From contig MKSF01000022.1 in NCBI GenBank assembly GCA_001897155.1, positions 17,225-81,224 on the forward strand: a DNA stretch of 64,000 bases, written 5' to 3'. Shown here one piece after another: positions 37,487-46,005 of this stretch. A program made the translations under genes and the position numbers. The notes under the pieces are model-generated. The model saw only the letters and a list, made by a program, of their open reading frames with translations. It was not told where the DNA came from and ran no database searches. Each line of letters begins with the position of its first letter. Positions within the stretch are counted from its first letter, which is position 1. The stretch is from Bacteroidetes bacterium 47-18 (GTDB lineage Bacteria; Bacteroidota; Bacteroidia; Chitinophagales; Chitinophagaceae).

Positions 37487-37561
37487 CCTGTTTATTTTGA
37501 AATTTCTATTGGACACCTACATTGAATTAGTTGATGTCATTACATAGGGTTAGCTAATCGG

Positions 37562-38809
37562 TCAAAGTGCCTTTTTACGATTTCCTTTCGATGATTTAAA
37601 GGTTAAAACAGCAATTACCGCCAAAGCCAACGTAAGCATACCTCCATACAAGAACTCTTTTTCGGGAAACCGTGTGCCTAAAAAACCTGCTATCGGGTAT
37701 GCTATTGCCCACCACAAATGAGAAAACGCAAAGTGAGAACCGTACACCTTACCTTGATTTTCTGATGCAATGTTTTCGCCTATTAATGTTTCTGACGGCA
37801 TATCGGCAAGCGTTTGACCTATACCTGCCAAAACCCATAAGAACAGCAAGCCGTTGTACGGAACAAAATTGGCAAAGCTGATAGCTAAACCTATCAGGAC
37901 AGCCCCGCTTATCAGCGATATGCTCCGTGTTTTGGTTTTATCAAGGCTGCCTAACAGAAAAGCCGTGATAGCTGCGCCTACTCCGAAAATTGCCATTATC
38001 CAGCCGTAATGCTTATCATCTAAAGCTAAAGATGTTTTTACCAAACCAACGGTATTTACCAATACCATAGCTCCGGCAATAGCAGATATAAATTCAATAC
38101 TTAAAGAGAACCTTAAAATCTTGTTTCCAAACAATAAGCGAATACCTTTTATTACTTCGCTCCACGTATTGCCGGGCGGTGTACTATCGGTATTCACTCC
38201 TTTTTGCAGTGCTGCCACCGGTATAGTCAATATCAGTAGTATGGCAATGAATAATGTTGCTCCATTGACAAAGAAAATCTGCTTGGCTCCTAACCATACC
38301 GCAAATATCCCCGCCAATGCAGGACCAAATACGCTTAACAACTGAAAAGTTGCCATTGATAAGCCGTTGGCTTCCCTGTATATTTCTTTGTCTACTATCT
38401 GTGGGATAATAGCCCTGTATGTTGGCGTGAAGAATGCAGCGAATACGTTCAATGCAAATATCAACCCATACACCTGCCACTCGGCATTTACAAACGGCAG
38501 CATACACACAATTGCCATTCTTGCCAGTTGCGTTATCAGCAATATGTTTTTTCGCTTTAATTTTTCAGACACTACGCCTGCAAAGGGCGAAAAAATGATA
38601 TACGCCGTTACCCGCAAAGTGAGAGCCGATGCCAATATAGCTGCCGCATTATCGGGGCTGATTTCATAGGTAAGCAATGCCAATCCTAACCACGTAAAGG
38701 CATCCCCGAACAAACTTGCGATTTGGGCAAAATAAAGCCTTGCGAAAGTCGAGTTCCGTAATGTTTTAAATGGTTCTGTAAACGCTTTTTTTAATAATTG
38801 TAATTCCAT
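37562..38809 (-). CDS. MFS exporter (MFS_3/EntS-like), possibly for metal
   Basis: A 415-residue inner-membrane exporter with about 12 membrane helices. The MFS loop motif between helices 2 and 3 is present in variant form (F-A-G-V-V-S-E-K-L-K-R-K). The family is MFS_3, which includes EntS-type siderophore exporters and NreB/NrsD nickel exporters. It lacks the His-rich C-terminal tail of NrsD, ending instead in a basic K-G-N-R-K-K. It sits just past the end of the metal operon on the same strand, separated by a hairpin at 38836. I infer an export role tied to the cargo, but the substrate is not determined. Confidence 0.8.
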   Translation of the reverse strand: MELQLLKKAFTEPFKTLRNSTFARLYFAQIASLFGDAFTWLGLALLTYEISPDNAAAILASALTLRVTAYIIFSPFAGVVSEKLKRKNILLITQLARMAIVCMLPFVNAEWQVYGLIFALNVFAAFFTPTYRAIIPQIVDKEIYREANGLSMATFQLLSVFGPALAGIFAVWLGAKQIFFVNGATLFIAILLILTIPVAALQKGVNTDSTPPGNTWSEVIKGIRLLFGNKILRFSLSIEFISAIAGAMVLVNTVGLVKTSLALDDKHYGWIMAIFGVGAAITAFLLGSLDKTKTRSISLISGAVLIGLAISFANFVPYNGLLFLWVLAGIGQTLADMPSETLIGENIASENQGKVYGSHFAFSHLWWAIAYPIAGFLGTRFPEKEFLYGGMLTLALAVIAVLTFKSSKGNRKKAL

Positions 38810-38835
38810 TTTACATTTTTAAATTATTCTTATTA

Positions 38836-38879
38836 AGCGGATAAGCACCGCCGTCAGACGGTGCTTTTTTCTATCCGCT
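38836..38879. terminator. Nested hairpin between the TonB receptor and MFS genes
   Basis: An inner stem AGCACCG/CGGTGCT (38844-38850 with 38859-38865) is enclosed by an outer pair AGCGGATA/TATCCGCT (38836-38843 with 38872-38879). A T run follows on the plus strand inside the outer pair, so it is oriented against the flanking minus-strand genes. It may end antisense transcripts or act as a processing site. Confidence 0.5.
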
Positions 38880-38892
38880 TCGTTATGGTTTC

Positions 38893-41295
38893 TTAAAAAT
38901 TCATTATCAGTTTCACACTGATATTACGTCCCATATTGAAAACGCCCATTCTTCCCGTTGCCGGATTTTCAGGAGCATATTTCAGTCTGCTTAAATGACT
39001 TTGATAAGCCACATCAGCAAGATTTTCTCCACTAATGAACAAAGACATAAAGTCGCTCCGGTTGAACGCCTTAATATTTGTTCCGATACCTGCACTCAAT
39101 AAAGTGTATGCGGGTGTTGCTGTTTCTGTTCCGTAAGCACTGAAAAACTTATCCTGCTGAAAGAAGTGGTTAATCCCAAATTTGATGTAAGCGTTGGAAA
39201 ACGTTCTATTTACATTCCTTAATTCGGCTTTGATTTCGCCCCTGTATCTCGGGGCTGGGATAAACGGCAAGTATTTCGAGCTTTCGGGTTGGCTGCTTTG
39301 GGTAGCCTGTACATACGAAAATGAGTTTTCCAAATGCAGCCATTCTATCGGTTGCGGGTGTATGTCCAAATAAATTTCGCCACCAACTAAGGTAGCGTTG
39401 CCCGCTGTATATTGAAAGGCTGGCGCACCATCAACAGGGTCGGGAATAATTTCCGTTCCGTCTTCCGCAACAAGTTTTTCGAGATAGATATAATTTTGAA
39501 TGAAGTTTACAAATGGCGTAAGCTCCAACGTAATGTGTTTGGAGTTCAGAAAATAGGCAACATCTATCTGGTGACTGATTTCTGATTTTAAATCAGGTGT
39601 TCCGAACAGATAACGAAACGTTCCCTCGTGTCTTCCGTTCGCTGACAGTTCCGTACTGTTCGGCGCTCTGAAACCTCTCGATACATTGAATTTTAACGTA
39701 GAATTTTTATCGACTTGATAAGACAATCCTAAGCTACCGGAAACGCCATTGTAGTTTTTATTAAAGGCACTGAACTTTAATTCCGCATCGGGGTCTGTAC
39801 TTTGCACAGGCTCTTCGTCTTCATTAAGATAGAGTTCTTTTGAGTTCATAGACCTGTTGTCAAATCTAAGTCCTCCGGCTAAAGTGAGTTTGCCAAAAGT
39901 TTTCTGTGTAAAAAGAAATGCTCCGGCATCAAACAGATTATAGGCAGGTATCAAAAATTCTTCCCCTCTGTTGGTGTTGGATTGCCACATACCACCGATA
40001 CCAACCGAAGTTTCCCAGCCTCTTGATTTTTCAAAATTATACCGCACATTATAATTAAGTGTGTTCAAATCAAAGAACAATGCCGGTTCATTGGGAGCGG
40101 CGGGGTTTTCATACTCTCTTCGTTTATTGTTCTGAAAACCGAAATCGGCATTAATTGTACCTTTATTCAATATGAAATAATTGTTGGAAGAAACGCCCAA
40201 ATGGTTGATGGTCTGATGTGGAAAACCGACCTTATACCCTTTATAATCATTTCCGCTTGCAACTACTTCATCGCCATTGGCATTTTCATAGATAAATCTT
40301 CCTAACTCGTCCCTTTCGCCCTCTACAAGATTAAGCGTGTTGTTATAAGAGCTGACGGTGAGGTGCGAGTGTCCCCACCTTTTGTTTATTCCCAAGAACA
40401 AGCTGCCGTTAAGTTCCTTAAAACCCGAATTGAAGACTTTCCCATCGTAGGCATTTTGATAGTTGCCCGCAAATTTATTACTAAACCTGCCCAACCATTG
40501 TAAACCATCCTTATTGCCTGCATTGGAAAGGGAGTAGCCTATCAGGTTATTATTGCTTTGGTAATTCGTAGAAACCTGCGTTTTTATCTCACCTATTGGC
40601 AAGGCTTTAGGAGCAAGAAAGTTAAGCACTCCGGCAATACCGTCCGAGCCGTACATCAGGCTGCCGGGACCTTTCACTACTTCCACTCTGTCCACCGCAT
40701 TCTCATCTATTTCAATACCGTGTTCATCTCCCCATTGCTGCCCTTCTTGACGAATACCGTTATTCAATGTAATCACCCTGTTGTATCCCAATCCTCTTAT
40801 GGTAGGTTTTGAAATTCCCGTACCCGTTGTTATCTGGTTTACGCCCGGTATGTTTCTCAAACCGTCAATCAGGTTGGTAGCACTGTTTTGTTTTAAGGTG
40901 TTGCCGTCAACCGCTTTGACAATAACAGGGCTTAATCTTAGTTCTGTCGAGCGGGTTACACCTGTGATGATTAACTCGTTCAGCTCCGTAATGGCAGGAC
41001 TTAATACAAAGTCCATAACCGTATCTTGTGCTATCGTTATTTTCTCGATTATTGGTTCATAACCTGTAAAACTTATCTCTAAAAGATATGTTCCCCGTTT
41101 CAGGTTTTTGATTTCATAATTACCGTTTACATCCGTTGTGGTTCCGGCTTTTAAATCAGCAATATAGACTGATACCCCGGCTAAATTTTTATTATTTTCC
41201 TGGTCTTTTACTGTACCGGAAATTCTGTTTTGTGCAAATATGTTTAAGGTTGCTGAAACAAAGGCAACCAATAGCAATACGCTTTTTAAATTCAT
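38893..41295 (-). CDS. TonB-dependent receptor with carboxypeptidase-like N-domain
   Basis: An 800-residue outer-membrane receptor. After the signal peptide (1-21) comes a carboxypeptidase-regulatory-like domain (residues 23-105: I-S-G-T-V-K-D-Q-E-N, D-V-N-G-N-Y-E-I), then a plug at about 115-235 (G-L-R-N-I-P-G-V-N, D-G-I-A-G-V-L-N-F-L), then a 22-strand barrel ending in K-L-I-M-N-F. It is the last gene of the metal block, 72 bp after a His/Cys-rich protein gene. Receptors of this layout are common next to Czc/Cus genes in Bacteroidota, where they are thought to move metal or a metal chelate. It could import or take part in surface capture; the ligand is unknown. Confidence 0.85.
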   Translation of the reverse strand: MNLKSVLLLVAFVSATLNIFAQNRISGTVKDQENNKNLAGVSVYIADLKAGTTTDVNGNYEIKNLKRGTYLLEISFTGYEPIIEKITIAQDTVMDFVLSPAITELNELIITGVTRSTELRLSPVIVKAVDGNTLKQNSATNLIDGLRNIPGVNQITTGTGISKPTIRGLGYNRVITLNNGIRQEGQQWGDEHGIEIDENAVDRVEVVKGPGSLMYGSDGIAGVLNFLAPKALPIGEIKTQVSTNYQSNNNLIGYSLSNAGNKDGLQWLGRFSNKFAGNYQNAYDGKVFNSGFKELNGSLFLGINKRWGHSHLTVSSYNNTLNLVEGERDELGRFIYENANGDEVVASGNDYKGYKVGFPHQTINHLGVSSNNYFILNKGTINADFGFQNNKRREYENPAAPNEPALFFDLNTLNYNVRYNFEKSRGWETSVGIGGMWQSNTNRGEEFLIPAYNLFDAGAFLFTQKTFGKLTLAGGLRFDNRSMNSKELYLNEDEEPVQSTDPDAELKFSAFNKNYNGVSGSLGLSYQVDKNSTLKFNVSRGFRAPNSTELSANGRHEGTFRYLFGTPDLKSEISHQIDVAYFLNSKHITLELTPFVNFIQNYIYLEKLVAEDGTEIIPDPVDGAPAFQYTAGNATLVGGEIYLDIHPQPIEWLHLENSFSYVQATQSSQPESSKYLPFIPAPRYRGEIKAELRNVNRTFSNAYIKFGINHFFQQDKFFSAYGTETATPAYTLLSAGIGTNIKAFNRSDFMSLFISGENLADVAYQSHLSRLKYAPENPATGRMGVFNMGRNISVKLIMNF

Positions 41296-41367
41296 AAATC
41301 TGATTTTTTAATTCTTATAATTTGAGCTGGATAAACAGACGCTCCGGCTGCTTACCTCTATAAAAAA

Positions 41368-41736
41368 TCAAATTATTGGCGGACCTCTGTTTTGGGTTTC
41401 AGGAAGTGTGGCTTCGTAAAAATTTGCCTTATATAATGTATATTCCGAACGATGTTCAACATTAATGCAAACAAACTGTATAGCGGTAAAAAGATGAACA
41501 GATACACAATGATTGTCACAAAGAAAACACTTCTTTAATACTTTGCTAAGGTGGGCTTTATGTTCGCAGAAACTATTGCTGCCATCTGAATAGTAAACAG
41601 TTTTTTCACATTTGGTTGCTTTTTCAAATGCAATAATTTCATCGTGGTGGTGAAACATAAGTGCAGGGCTGTTGCCGAACAGGTATAACAGCAACAGAAA
41701 AAGTCCTGCAAATTTTATGTTTCTTTTATCTTTCAA
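41368..41736 (-). CDS. Small His/Cys-rich envelope protein, copy A
   Basis: A 122-residue exported protein. The first 28 residues are hydrophobic (signal or anchor). A His cluster F-H-H-H-D follows at once, and there are six Cys in the centre (K-C-E-K, F-C-E-H-K, K-K-C-F-L-C-D-N-H-C), a pattern that could bind soft metal. The C-terminal R-G-P-P is shared with the protein at 52,200-52,607, which has the same plan (leader, His cluster, same tail), so the two are likely distant paralogues. It lies in the metal block between the TonB receptor and DUF6122 genes. Function is inferred as periplasmic metal binding. Confidence 0.7.
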   Translation of the reverse strand: MKDKRNIKFAGLFLLLLYLFGNSPALMFHHHDEIIAFEKATKCEKTVYYSDGSNSFCEHKAHLSKVLKKCFLCDNHCVSVHLFTAIQFVCINVEHRSEYTLYKANFYEATLPETQNRGPPII

Positions 41737-41793
41737 TTTTAGCTACGATATGGTTAAAAATGTTTTGGATTTTCCTGTAAACTCAACGGGTAT

Positions 41794-42117
41794 CTACCAA
41801 AGACAATCCTGAAAATCGGTTGCCATATGTAACAATAAGCCCAGCGCAACAATCCTGACTATTTTGTTGCCGAACAGCAAGAGCAAGAAATACACTGCTA
41901 TTGCATAATACGAATGCAGGTAGTGAAAGCCAACGCTGCATCTGTTCGGGTCGAATATCGGTTCTGCAAACAGGTGGTCTATATCAACAAGCATTGTTGC
42001 TAACAAAATTATCCAGACCATCTTCCATTCCTTTCTGAAAAACACGAAGGCAACCAATCCCGGAAAGAGAAGGTGCAAAGCGTAGTGGATAATATTTTGC
42101 AGTACGAATAAGGACAT
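41794..42117 (-). CDS. DUF6122-like small membrane protein
   Basis: A 107-residue inner-membrane protein with three or four hydrophobic segments (about 8-26, 30-46, 68-85, 86-100). Conserved-looking His/Asp residues lie near the membrane (D-I-D-H-L-F, F-H-Y-L-H-S-Y-Y, H-M-A-T-D-F). The pattern matches the DUF6122 family. Such D/H-rich membrane proteins resemble metal-dependent membrane hydrolases or metal chaperones in outline, but no activity is known. It is found in the metal block, minus strand. Confidence 0.65.
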   Translation of the reverse strand: MSLFVLQNIIHYALHLLFPGLVAFVFFRKEWKMVWIILLATMLVDIDHLFAEPIFDPNRCSVGFHYLHSYYAIAVYFLLLLFGNKIVRIVALGLLLHMATDFQDCLW

Positions 42118-42257
42118 TTAGTTATTTTTCTTTGGTCGTTTTTTAGTCGGGTATGAAGCCTATTAATAGTTTATGTTGATTTGTTATGGAAATAAAGCCT
42201 TGCGGAAGTCTTATTCCACAAAGCCTTATTATTTCACCGCCAATTTTAGATGAAAAA

Positions 42258-42680
42258 TTAGTGTTGATGTCCGTGTGCTTTGTCAGCAGCAGAAACCTCA
42301 TTTTTAAATTTTCCAACCAACTTTTTGCCCTCATAGGTAATCGTAACGGTGCAATTCGTATGGATGCCATTTTTAGGCAATGCCACTGTCAATGCTCCAT
42401 TTTTACCTGCGATAAGATTAGCTGTTGATTTACTGCCATTTTCAAAAGCAAATTCTACCGAGCCGGTAGCCGTTTTGGTTAACGTTTTAGCATTGGCATC
42501 CAGCACATAAAAAGTAAGCGCATTGTTGGCTTTTACCATTTCGATATGGTAGTTGTCAATATCTACCATTTTACCCCCGTGTGGAGCTGCACCGTGTCCG
42601 CTTTGAGCCATTGCAGGGCTAATTGCTAAAGTTGCAATAGCAACCACTAAAGCCATTCCGATTGATTTGATTTTTCTCAT
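42258..42680 (-). CDS. Periplasmic His-rich protein
   Basis: A 140-residue secreted protein. The signal peptide is residues 1-25 (ending P-A-M-A-Q). Short His motifs lie at both ends of the mature protein: S-G-H-G-A-A-P-H-G-G near the start, and K-A-H-G-H-Q-H as the last seven residues. Between them is a beta-rich domain (I-E-M-V-K-A-N-N-A-L-T-F-Y-V) of a kind seen beside Cus/Czc pumps in Bacteroidota, with no assigned name I can give. It would bind metal in the periplasm and may hand it to the pump. It precedes the TonB-side genes and follows the P-type ATPase gene by 34 bp in the same transcript. Confidence 0.75.
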   Translation of the reverse strand: MRKIKSIGMALVVAIATLAISPAMAQSGHGAAPHGGKMVDIDNYHIEMVKANNALTFYVLDANAKTLTKTATGSVEFAFENGSKSTANLIAGKNGALTVALPKNGIHTNCTVTITYEGKKLVGKFKNEVSAADKAHGHQH

Positions 42681-42714
42681 TTTTTTTGATTTTTAAAAAG
42701 TGAATAATTAAGAA

Positions 42715-44553
42715 TTAAATTTTTACCCTAAGTAATTTGATTGAATTAAGAAACACCAGCGTATCAGGTAACAGGTGGATGATGGCTGCCTGCACCGGTC
42801 CTAAAACTCCCGTTAACACCAATGTGATACCTACAACGTGTACCACACCCACACCGCCGATGATATTTTCCTTAATTGTCCTGAATGCTTTTTTACTGAT
42901 GGCTTTGGAACGGGCTATTTTTTCCAGCTTATCTTCCACCAATACAATATCAGCCGCTTCCATTGCAGCTTGTGTACCCACTATGCCCATAGAAATACCT
43001 ACATTCGCCTGTACCAAAGCAGGTGCATCGTTAATGCCGTCACCAACCATTGCTACTTTTTCGCCTTTGGATTGTAGTTCCTGTATCGCCTTGATTTTGT
43101 CTTCAGGCAGCATATCTGCCCTGAATGATGTAATACCTAATTGTCCTGATACGTGTGCTGCCGTCTGTGGATTGTCGCCTGTGAGCATAATGATGTTTTC
43201 TACACCGCTTCTTTTCAATTCCTCAATCATTTCCTTTGCTCCCGGACGTATCGCATCTGACACATAAAACACAGATGCCGCATTGCCATCCACCGCCATA
43301 TAGATAGCCGTATCGGTGAGGTTTTCGCTATTGACGGTTACGGAAATAGTATGGTCGTCCATCAGCGTTTTGTTACCTATCAGCACTTTTTTATTGTTGA
43401 TGGTAGCACTGATACCTTTCCCTTTGAATACCTCAAAATCCGTAGGCTCTGATAACGAAGCACCCATATTGTCCGCATACATCAGTATAGCATTGGCAAG
43501 GGGGTGGCTGGAACGGTTTTCCGCTGATGCCGCTAATTGCACCAATTCTTTTTCAGTAAAGCTGTCATCGAGTATTTCAACTCTGTTTACGGTAGGCTTA
43601 CCTATGGTCAATGTGCCTGTTTTGTCAAAAACAATGGTTTTTATCTTCGCCAATTCTTCCAAAAACTTACCGCCTTTTACAAGTATTCCTTCTCTTGCGG
43701 CTCTTGCTATGGCAGAAATGGTTACTAAAGGCGTAGCTAAGCCTAATTCGGCAGGCGAAGTGAAAATAAGCAGGGCTATCACGAGCTTTACATCTTTAGT
43801 TAGTAGGTAAACACCCAATACAAAAACGAAAACAACGGGTATCAGCCACGCCGCTACCTTATCCGTTAATTTTTCAATAGGGGCTTTACTGCTTTCTGCT
43901 TCTTCTACCAAAGCGATAATGCGTGAAAACACCGTATCTTTTCCCGCTTTGGTCATTTCTACGTCCAAAGCCCCTAACTCCAGTATTGTACCTGCAAATA
44001 CTTCTGTACCGGAATTTTTTTCTACGGGTACGCTTTCTCCTGTTATGGGGGCTTGGTTTACAGACCCCGAACCCGCCACTATCTTACCGTCAACGGGTAT
44101 TTTTTCGCCAGCCTTTACCACCACAATATCACCCACCGTCAGTGATGCAATAGATACGGGCTGCTCGTTACCGTCCTTTTTCAATATGGCTGTCTGTGGC
44201 ACAGAACCGATGAGTTCCTTTATAGATGCTCTTGCTCTTTCACCGCTTGCACTGGCAATGTATTCGGCAATCAGGATAATCATCAGCACCACAGAACCCG
44301 CTAAATATTCTTTACCAACGACCGATACGATTACGGCAATGGAAATAAATAACTCCGTACCTATTTTCCGTTCCCTGATTAATTCGAGAATGGCAGTTTT
44401 TAGCAATGCGTATAAACCAAAAGCCGTAGCTGCCAGCAAGACGGGAAGTGGTATAATTTCTAAATAAAACAACAGGCTGGCAATACCCACTGTAATAATG
44501 CGTATGATTTCCCAAAAAAATTGCCGGGAAAAAAAGGTTTGTAAATAGTTCAT
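42715..44553 (-). CDS. P1B-type heavy-metal ATPase with an SPA membrane motif
   Basis: A 612-residue inner-membrane pump that uses ATP to export a metal ion. Helices flank an actuator domain with T-G-E-S (171-174). The phosphorylation site is D310 in D-K-T-G-T-L-T. The H-P motif (S-S-H-P-L-A-N) and the G-D-G-I-N-D-A-P-A hinge are present. There is no N-terminal metal-binding HMA domain. The metal-site motif of the sixth helix reads T-S-P-A-E-L-G-L-A-T-P (SPA at 266-268), where most members have CPC or CPH and the P1B-4 group (CoaT, CzcP) has SPC. The absence of both Cys makes the usual zinc/cadmium/copper assignment unsafe. Other catalytic parts look intact. Confidence 0.9.
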   Translation of the reverse strand: MNYLQTFFSRQFFWEIIRIITVGIASLLFYLEIIPLPVLLAATAFGLYALLKTAILELIRERKIGTELFISIAVIVSVVGKEYLAGSVVLMIILIAEYIASASGERARASIKELIGSVPQTAILKKDGNEQPVSIASLTVGDIVVVKAGEKIPVDGKIVAGSGSVNQAPITGESVPVEKNSGTEVFAGTILELGALDVEMTKAGKDTVFSRIIALVEEAESSKAPIEKLTDKVAAWLIPVVFVFVLGVYLLTKDVKLVIALLIFTSPAELGLATPLVTISAIARAAREGILVKGGKFLEELAKIKTIVFDKTGTLTIGKPTVNRVEILDDSFTEKELVQLAASAENRSSHPLANAILMYADNMGASLSEPTDFEVFKGKGISATINNKKVLIGNKTLMDDHTISVTVNSENLTDTAIYMAVDGNAASVFYVSDAIRPGAKEMIEELKRSGVENIIMLTGDNPQTAAHVSGQLGITSFRADMLPEDKIKAIQELQSKGEKVAMVGDGINDAPALVQANVGISMGIVGTQAAMEAADIVLVEDKLEKIARSKAISKKAFRTIKENIIGGVGVVHVVGITLVLTGVLGPVQAAIIHLLPDTLVFLNSIKLLRVKI

Positions 44554-44565
44554 ATTGTTATGATA

Positions 44566-44775
44566 TTAATGGGTATGCCCTTTGGATATACCCAAGTTTG
44601 AAATAACTACCGATAATATGAGCAATGCTATAAACAATACTACCCCAAGGGCAATCAAACCATACTTCATCTTTTTAGATAGGGGTCTGTTATTTGTACC
44701 TCCTTTTCTTTTCGGAGGAGGTACAAATTTTTTCCTCTTTCTTGTTTTCCGACTTCTATTTGTTCTTGATTTCAT
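44566..44775 (-). CDS. Short single-pass membrane protein
   Basis: A 69-residue protein. The N-terminal 37 residues are very basic and proline-rich (R-K-T-R-K-R-K-K-F, P-P-P-K-R-K-G-G). A single membrane helix follows at residues 39-60, then a short tail ending S-K-G-H-T-H. With the positive end inside, the His-containing tail would face the periplasm. It is placed between the ATPase and the adaptor genes with gaps of 12-18 bp, so it is part of the operon. I do not know the family; a small subunit or regulator of the pump is possible. Confidence 0.6.
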   Translation of the reverse strand: MKSRTNRSRKTRKRKKFVPPPKRKGGTNNRPLSKKMKYGLIALGVVLFIALLILSVVISNLGISKGHTH

Positions 44776-44793
44776 ACAGTAGATAGCATTGTC

Positions 44794-45984
44794 TTATTCT
44801 TCCTCTTCAGCGTTTTTAATTGCCGAAAGAATGGTATAAGCATTTTTAGTAACTACCTTTAATGATTGCTGATTAACACTTTGAGGCAATTCGATAGCCG
44901 TATAGCCTTCCTGTTCCATACCTTTGGCAACTTGTACCAACTGGAAGGTATAGCCGTCTTTACTATCCGCTGTTTGAATAATGATGTAATCCAAACCGTC
45001 CAACTGAACAATGGCATCATTCGGTACTGCACTCTTTTGTTCCGTTCCTGTTTCTACCCACGCCTTTACATACATTCCCGGTAAAAGTTTTGCATCTTTG
45101 GTAAAGCGGCAAAGCACAGGTATCATTTTTTTGTCATCGGCTGCCTGACCTACCAAGTACACTTTTGCTGTGTGGCGGTAATCATTCTCATTAGATAATG
45201 AAAACTTAACCGTTTGCCCAACCTGAATTTTTCCCAAGTCTTTTTCAAAGGCATTTAAGGCAAGATGCAGGGCATCTGTACCTGTTATCTCAAACAGCAC
45301 ATCGGTAGGGGCAGCATATTTACCAATGTTGGTATTGCTGCTTTTGATATAACCTGAAATGGGTGCATAAATGCCCGCAGTTCTGGAAATTTTATTGCTG
45401 CTTTTTAAACTTGCGCTGCTGATGCCAATGAGTGCCATTTGCTGTTCTAATCCGGCAATACGGGCTTTCATTACATTATAATCTGAACTTACCTGTTGAA
45501 AAGTCTTTGCTGCATTCACATCCTCGTTTCTCAATTCCTGCTGCCTTTTGTATTCCTGCGATAAATATTCCAACCTGCCGATACTTTCCAGATATTCCTG
45601 CTGAATGGTAATAAATTCCGGGTTTTCAATGGTGGCTAATTGCTGTCCTTTTTTTACAGCTTGCCCCGGTAGCAGCCCTGCTGTTTTTATATAACCTCCC
45701 AATGGTGCTGACACTGTGGCTATACTGTTAGGGTCAGCTTCGATAGCTCCCGTCAGCTTGATGATATTACTTAGGTTTCTTAATTCGATAGCACCTGTTT
45801 GTATCTCTGATAGCTTATACTGGTCAGGAGTAAACGTAATTTGTCTGACCGAAGAAGCTGTGTCCGCCTTGCTTTCTGCGGTAGTCTGCTCCCCGGCAGC
45901 TTGCTCTTTTTTATCCTTACAGGATACTACCACTATTGCTGATAGCAGTAGGAGCGGTATATATTTTTTAAATGACCTATTCAT
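44794..45984 (-). CDS. RND efflux adaptor (CzcB/CusB-like lipoprotein)
   Basis: A 396-residue periplasmic adaptor linking the RND pump to its outer-membrane channel. A signal peptide with lipobox V-V-V-S-C (Cys near residue 22) anchors it to the inner membrane. The membrane-fusion-protein parts are visible: a lipoyl half (G-G-Y-I-K-T-A-G-L-L-P-G-Q-A-V-K-K-G, 95-112), a helical hairpin (120-200), the second lipoyl half (A-P-I-S-G-Y-I), a beta-barrel, and a membrane-proximal domain. It is next to the pump gene (22 bp), the normal order for HME-type efflux sets. Confidence 0.9.
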   Translation of the reverse strand: MNRSFKKYIPLLLLSAIVVVSCKDKKEQAAGEQTTAESKADTASSVRQITFTPDQYKLSEIQTGAIELRNLSNIIKLTGAIEADPNSIATVSAPLGGYIKTAGLLPGQAVKKGQQLATIENPEFITIQQEYLESIGRLEYLSQEYKRQQELRNEDVNAAKTFQQVSSDYNVMKARIAGLEQQMALIGISSASLKSSNKISRTAGIYAPISGYIKSSNTNIGKYAAPTDVLFEITGTDALHLALNAFEKDLGKIQVGQTVKFSLSNENDYRHTAKVYLVGQAADDKKMIPVLCRFTKDAKLLPGMYVKAWVETGTEQKSAVPNDAIVQLDGLDYIIIQTADSKDGYTFQLVQVAKGMEQEGYTAIELPQSVNQQSLKVVTKNAYTILSAIKNAEEEE

Positions 45985-46005
45985 TATTTTAATTTTTTTG
46001 AATGA

